Shown here: positions 60,535-64,000 of the stretch, piece by piece
How positions within the stretch are numbered: the first letter of the stretch is position 1
Layout of the letters: each line of letters starts with the position of its first letter
Source: Halobaculum litoreum
Lineage (GTDB): Archaea > Halobacteriota > Halobacteria > Halobacteriales > Haloferacaceae
DNA: 64,000 nucleotides
Reading direction: 5' to 3'
Assembly: GCF_030127125.1 (NCBI RefSeq)
Contig: NZ_CP126156.1
Coordinates: 1,054,001 to 1,118,000, forward strand
Program-made: the position numbers and the translations under genes
Notes under the pieces: model-generated
What the model was told of the DNA's origin: nothing
Databases searched by the model: none
The model's input: the letters and a program-made list of their open reading frames with translations, nothing else

Positions 60535-61592
60535 CGTGACCCGAATTCCACCGCCGTCTTGATAGTGGTATCGTCGTCGTCGAACGCCAGCTCGAACTCG
60601 TCGAGCCCGTACACGCCCGTCACCAACGCGTCGGTGAACCACTCCGGCAACGCCGCGACCGACTCGACCGCCCGCTCGAAGTGGTGGACGTTGGAGTTCA
60701 CCGACCCGACCAGCGCCTTGTTGTGGAGCACGAGTTCCCGGTGGAGCGCGCCGCCGTTCACCTCGAACTCCCAGTCGCCCGGGACGCCGAGCAGGGCGGC
60801 GACGCCGTTGGGCGCCAGCGCCTCGACCGTCTCGAAGGCGTGTTTCGCGTAGCCGGTCGCCTCGTACACGAAGTCCATCGCCTCGAACGCCCCGGGCACC
60901 TCGTCGACGGGCGTCTCCCGCGAGTCGACGTAGGTGACCCCGAGGTCGTCGAGGATGTCCAGCGTCGGGTCCGGCCTGTCGCGCCGGCCGAGGCAGTAGA
61001 GCCGGTCGAAGGAGTCGTCGAGCATCGCGAGGGTGAGCAGCCCGAGGCTGCCGTTGCCGAGGACGAACGCCGTCTCCGGGTTCCACTCGAACGCCGACCG
61101 GCTCGCCCGCGCGTGCTCGACCGCCTTCTCGGTGATCGACGCCGGCTCGACGAGGAACCCCAGATCGGCGAGCTCGGGGGGACAGCGGACGAGGTGCTCG
61201 CCCGGGCTCGTGAAGTACTCGGCCATGAAGCCGTGGGCGCCGTCGATGCCCCGCTCGTGGTAGTACCCCTCCGGAGCCATGTCCGGTTCGCCCCGCCCGA
61301 AGTACTCGTTGGAGCCGTTCGGCCGGCGGCGCACCGTCGGCACCACCACGTCGCCCTCCGCGAGGCCGGTCCCGTTGGGGTCGACGACGACGCCGACTGC
61401 CTCGTGCCCGAGGACGATGTGGTCCTCGCCGTCGGGGTAGCCGCCGTGGTTCCCCGAGATGACCTCGTAGTCGGTGCCGTCGACACCGACCCTGAGCGTC
61501 CGCACGAGCGCCTCGCCGGCGGCCGGTTCGGGCCGCGGCTTCTCGATCAGGGAGGGTGTCTCCTCCCCGCGACGGACAGCGATAGCTTGCAT
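60531..61592 (-). CDS. gdh: Glucose 1-dehydrogenase
   Basis: A 353-residue zinc-dependent medium-chain dehydrogenase that starts the semi-phosphorylative Entner-Doudoroff pathway by oxidising glucose to gluconolactone with NADP+. The catalytic zinc ligands correspond to Asp38 (VGVDGTDYEV) and His63 (VLGHEAVGV), as described for Haloferax mediterranei GDH. The nucleotide-binding motif is VLGNGSLGLLTLAML. The ending TTIKTAVEF is typical. I chose the ATG at 61590-61592 (MQAIAVRRGEE). It is translationally coupled to gfcR. Confidence 0.95.
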   Translation of the reverse strand: MQAIAVRRGEETPSLIEKPRPEPAAGEALVRTLRVGVDGTDYEVISGNHGGYPDGEDHIVLGHEAVGVVVDPNGTGLAEGDVVVPTVRRRPNGSNEYFGRGEPDMAPEGYYHERGIDGAHGFMAEYFTSPGEHLVRCPPELADLGFLVEPASITEKAVEHARASRSAFEWNPETAFVLGNGSLGLLTLAMLDDSFDRLYCLGRRDRPDPTLDILDDLGVTYVDSRETPVDEVPGAFEAMDFVYEATGYAKHAFETVEALAPNGVAALLGVPGDWEFEVNGGALHRELVLHNKALVGSVNSNVHHFERAVESVAALPEWFTDALVTGVYGLDEFELAFDDDDTTIKTAVEFGSR

Positions 61593-61621
61593 GCCCCGGG
61601 CTACCACGCGAGGCGGCAAAA

Positions 61622-61630
61622 GGCTTATTC
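61622..61630 (-). promoter_or_regulatory. Probable TATA element of the gdh-gfcR operon
   Basis: GAATAAGCC on the minus strand, 30-38 bases upstream of the gdh ATG. The adjoining upstream stretch (61631-61650) is AT-rich and holds TTTACTCACG followed by a near-repeat of TTATT. That is the place where GfcR would be expected to bind, but I cannot confirm its motif from memory. Confidence 0.45.
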
Positions 61631-61824
61631 TATCGTGAGTAAATTATTTCACCAGCGGCGGACCCGCCGGGGCACACGCCAGTCCCATGCACGTGCCCCG
61701 CACGTCATCACAGCTACCACGTCACCGGGTCCGCCGCGTTCCGTGCTCCCGTGTCGTCGGCCCGTCGTCGCGACCCCGACCGACCGCGGCCGCGGACGCG
61801 CCGTTCACCGCCGCGAGCGGTCGC

Positions 61825-62286
61825 TCACTCCACCCGTCTGTACATCCCCTTCGAGACGGGCGCGGTCTCTTCGTAGCCCGCCCGTTCGTAGAACCCGTCG
61901 ACGTCGGCGAGGAGGTTCACGTACGCGCCGGCGGGAGCGTCGGCGTCGATCCACGCGTCGACGGCGTCCAACAGCCGCGTCCCCAGTCCGCGCCGCTGGT
62001 GGGCCGGCTCGACTGCCATGTCGCAGACGTGGTACACCGCCCCGCCGTCGCCGACGACCCGCGCCATCCCGACGACCGCGCCGTCCGGGTCGCGCGACTC
62101 GACCGGCGCGCGGTCGTCGGCCGGCGCGCCGGTGTCGACGACGCGGCAGGCGTACAGGCTGTTCGGGAGGCCGCGTTCCACCCCCGCGCGGGGTCGCTCG
62201 GCCATGTCGGCGGCGGCGCGGAGTCGTCGGAACTCGTCGACGGTCGGCGGTCCGTCCCGGACCTCGTACCGGTCGCTGTCGCTCAC
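61825..62286 (-). CDS. GNAT family N-acetyltransferase
   Basis: A 153-residue GNAT acetyltransferase. The start GTG at 62284-62286 gives MSDSDRYEVRDGPPTVDEFRRLRAAADM. The acetyl-CoA binding motif A is CDMAVEPAHQRRGLGTRLLDAV (R/QxxGxG), and the downstream AYVNLLADVDGFYERAGYEE (motif B) is clear. The substrate is unknown. It is separate from the gdh promoter region. Confidence 0.9.
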   Translation of the reverse strand: MSDSDRYEVRDGPPTVDEFRRLRAAADMAERPRAGVERGLPNSLYACRVVDTGAPADDRAPVESRDPDGAVVGMARVVGDGGAVYHVCDMAVEPAHQRRGLGTRLLDAVDAWIDADAPAGAYVNLLADVDGFYERAGYEETAPVSKGMYRRVE

Positions 62287-62339
62287 GTCGGCGGGTCGCC
62301 GGGTGTCGCGAAAACGGTGGCGGATCGGCGGGTGCCGGA

Positions 62340-63110
<771 letters not shown>

Positions 63111-63116
63111 GGTGTG

Positions 63117-63653
63117 TCAGTTGTCGTCCGAAGCCGCGTCGTTCGCCGGGTCGGACCGCCCCGGAACGGAGGTCTCCGCGTCCGTCGCGCCCACGCGGCC
63201 CGTCGACGTCGCGGCGTCGACCGCGCCGTCCGCTCGGCGGCGGCCGGTCCCGCGCTCGTCGTCGGGGCCGAGCACGACGGTGCTCTCGTCTCCGAATCCG
63301 CCCGCGCCGCCTAAATAGCTTTCCTCACCGGCCCTGATCGTCCCCGAGACGGCGCGGACGCGGACCCCGACCCGGCGGCCGTCGACCTCGTCGACGCACG
63401 CCAGCGCGGCCCGCGCGCGGTCGACCTCGCCGCGCCGGACGCGCACCACCGCCGCGCCCGCGCCGTCGGCGAACCGGAACCGGACGACGGTGAGGTCCGC
63501 GTCGGCGCTCCCCGGGTCGCCAAGCAGGTTCTGGGCCGCGTACCACACCTCCCGCTGGAACGGGCCGCGCGCGAACGTCGCCCCCGCCCACGACTCCAGC
63601 CCGACGACGAGGTAGCGCCACCGCGGCCGCAGGTGCTTCGGGAGGTGTCTCAC
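63117..63653 (-). CDS. rnp2: RNase P protein component 2 (Rpp14/Pop5)
   Basis: The archaeal Pop5 homologue, a protein cofactor of the RNase P ribozyme that matures tRNA 5' ends. The protein starts MRHLPKHLRPRWRYLVVGLESW, the Pop5 signature opening. It continues FQREVWYAAQNLLGDPGSADADLTVVRFRFADGAGAAVVRVRRGEVDRARAALACV and VRVRAVSGTIRAGEESYLG. A long acidic, low-complexity tail (about residues 130-178) is an addition. In many archaea this gene adjoins psmA, as here. Confidence 0.92.
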   Translation of the reverse strand: MRHLPKHLRPRWRYLVVGLESWAGATFARGPFQREVWYAAQNLLGDPGSADADLTVVRFRFADGAGAAVVRVRRGEVDRARAALACVDEVDGRRVGVRVRAVSGTIRAGEESYLGGAGGFGDESTVVLGPDDERGTGRRRADGAVDAATSTGRVGATDAETSVPGRSDPANDAASDDN

Positions 63654-63675
63654 GCGCCCGCCCCGACCGCAGCGC

Positions 63676-64000
63676 TCACGTCTCTCGCCCGGCCGCGACG
63701 ACGCGCTCGGCGGTGATCACGCCGACCTGGTCGTGGACCCGGTCGACGTTCGTCACGGCGTAGCCGGCGCTCGTGAACATCTCGACGAGGCTGCCGACCG
63801 TCGCGGGGTCGTCGACCTCGGGGCTGTAGAACGGGTCCGACGGGTCGGGCTCCTCGAAGAACATCACGTCGCCGAGGACGATCCGCCGGGGACCGACCGA
63901 GTCGCTCCGGTTGGGGGTCGTGCCGCCGTCGAGGGCGGCCCACGTCTCGATCGCCTCGCGCTTCTCGTCGTCCGCGAGGTGGTGCAGCGCGAAGTTCGAG
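63676..64000 (-). CDS. Class I SAM-dependent methyltransferase, C-terminal part
   Basis: The C-terminal 107 residues of a methyltransferase whose start lies beyond the window edge. The visible part reads SNFALHHLADDEKREAIETW, then RRIVLGDVMFFEEPDPSDPF and VDDPATVGSLVEMFTSAGYAVTNVDRVHDQVGVITAERVV. ALHHL followed by RxIVLGDVMF is the usual middle-to-end of the Rossmann methyltransferase fold. In archaea a methyltransferase often lies next to rnp2 and psmA. The substrate is unknown. Confidence 0.8.
   Translation of the reverse strand, partial: SNFALHHLADDEKREAIETWAALDGGTTPNRSDSVGPRRIVLGDVMFFEEPDPSDPFYSPEVDDPATVGSLVEMFTSAGYAVTNVDRVHDQVGVITAERVVAAGRET

Overview
The window is chromosomal DNA from a halophilic archaeon (class Halobacteria). 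The evidence is very high GC, acidic proteins rich in Asp and Glu, many GTG starts, promoters placed so close to start codons that transcripts should be nearly leaderless, Tat-dependent lipoproteins, and archaeal information genes (TFB, GatCA, proteasome alpha, the Pop5-type RNase P protein). The gdh-gfcR pair resembles the arrangement known from Haloferax. I cannot name a genus. I found no rRNA, tRNA, CRISPR array, insertion sequence or prophage, and no gene-free stretch longer than about 300 bases.

Layout. 1-9.8 kb: edge of a GH13 glycosidase, a surface lipoprotein with an HExxH motif, purL, a PHP phosphoesterase overlapping an asparagine-synthase-like gene, a Nudix hydrolase, tfb and gatCA. 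9.9-19.2 kb: trkH and trkA (potassium uptake) flank a putative extracytoplasmic iron cluster (Dyp-peroxidase-like protein, membrane protein, beta-propeller protein, P19-like protein). 19.2-27.4 kb: the most striking region. Four paralogous siderophore-type binding lipoproteins, an FAD protein, one FecCD permease and one ATPase are encoded together. Five promoters carry a TTAGGC-n2-GCCTAA type palindrome, and three of them carry it twice at about 35-bp spacing. This looks like a DtxR/IdeR-type metal-repressed regulon. 27.5-33 kb: sensor kinase, ABC exporter, a second related FAD protein, coaBC. 33-41 kb: a complete Mnh (Mrp) sodium/proton antiporter operon whose first gene fuses a universal-stress-like domain to MnhE. 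41-45 kb: a pilin-like gene, hpt and small membrane proteins. 45-52 kb: a peptide ABC transporter operon (dppA-F). 52-64 kb: DJ-1/PfpI protein, HTH/zinc-ribbon regulator, sugar nucleotidyltransferase, dph6, M48 protease, two CysD-like PP-loop proteins, glutaredoxin, gdh-gfcR, GNAT, psmA, rnp2 and the end of a methyltransferase.

A recurring technical feature: seven genes (purL, the asparagine-synthase-like gene, the propeller gene, the pilin gene twice, mnhG, the last mnhD-like gene and the nucleotidyltransferase) are broken by single-base indels, mostly in G or C runs. Both halves are intact and conserved on either side, so uncorrected homopolymer errors are more likely than real pseudogenes.

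Genes that act together: trkA/trkH; gatC/gatA; the iron locus; mnhE to mnhD; dppA to dppF; gdh/gfcR (glucose entry into the semi-phosphorylative Entner-Doudoroff pathway and its regulator); psmA/rnp2.
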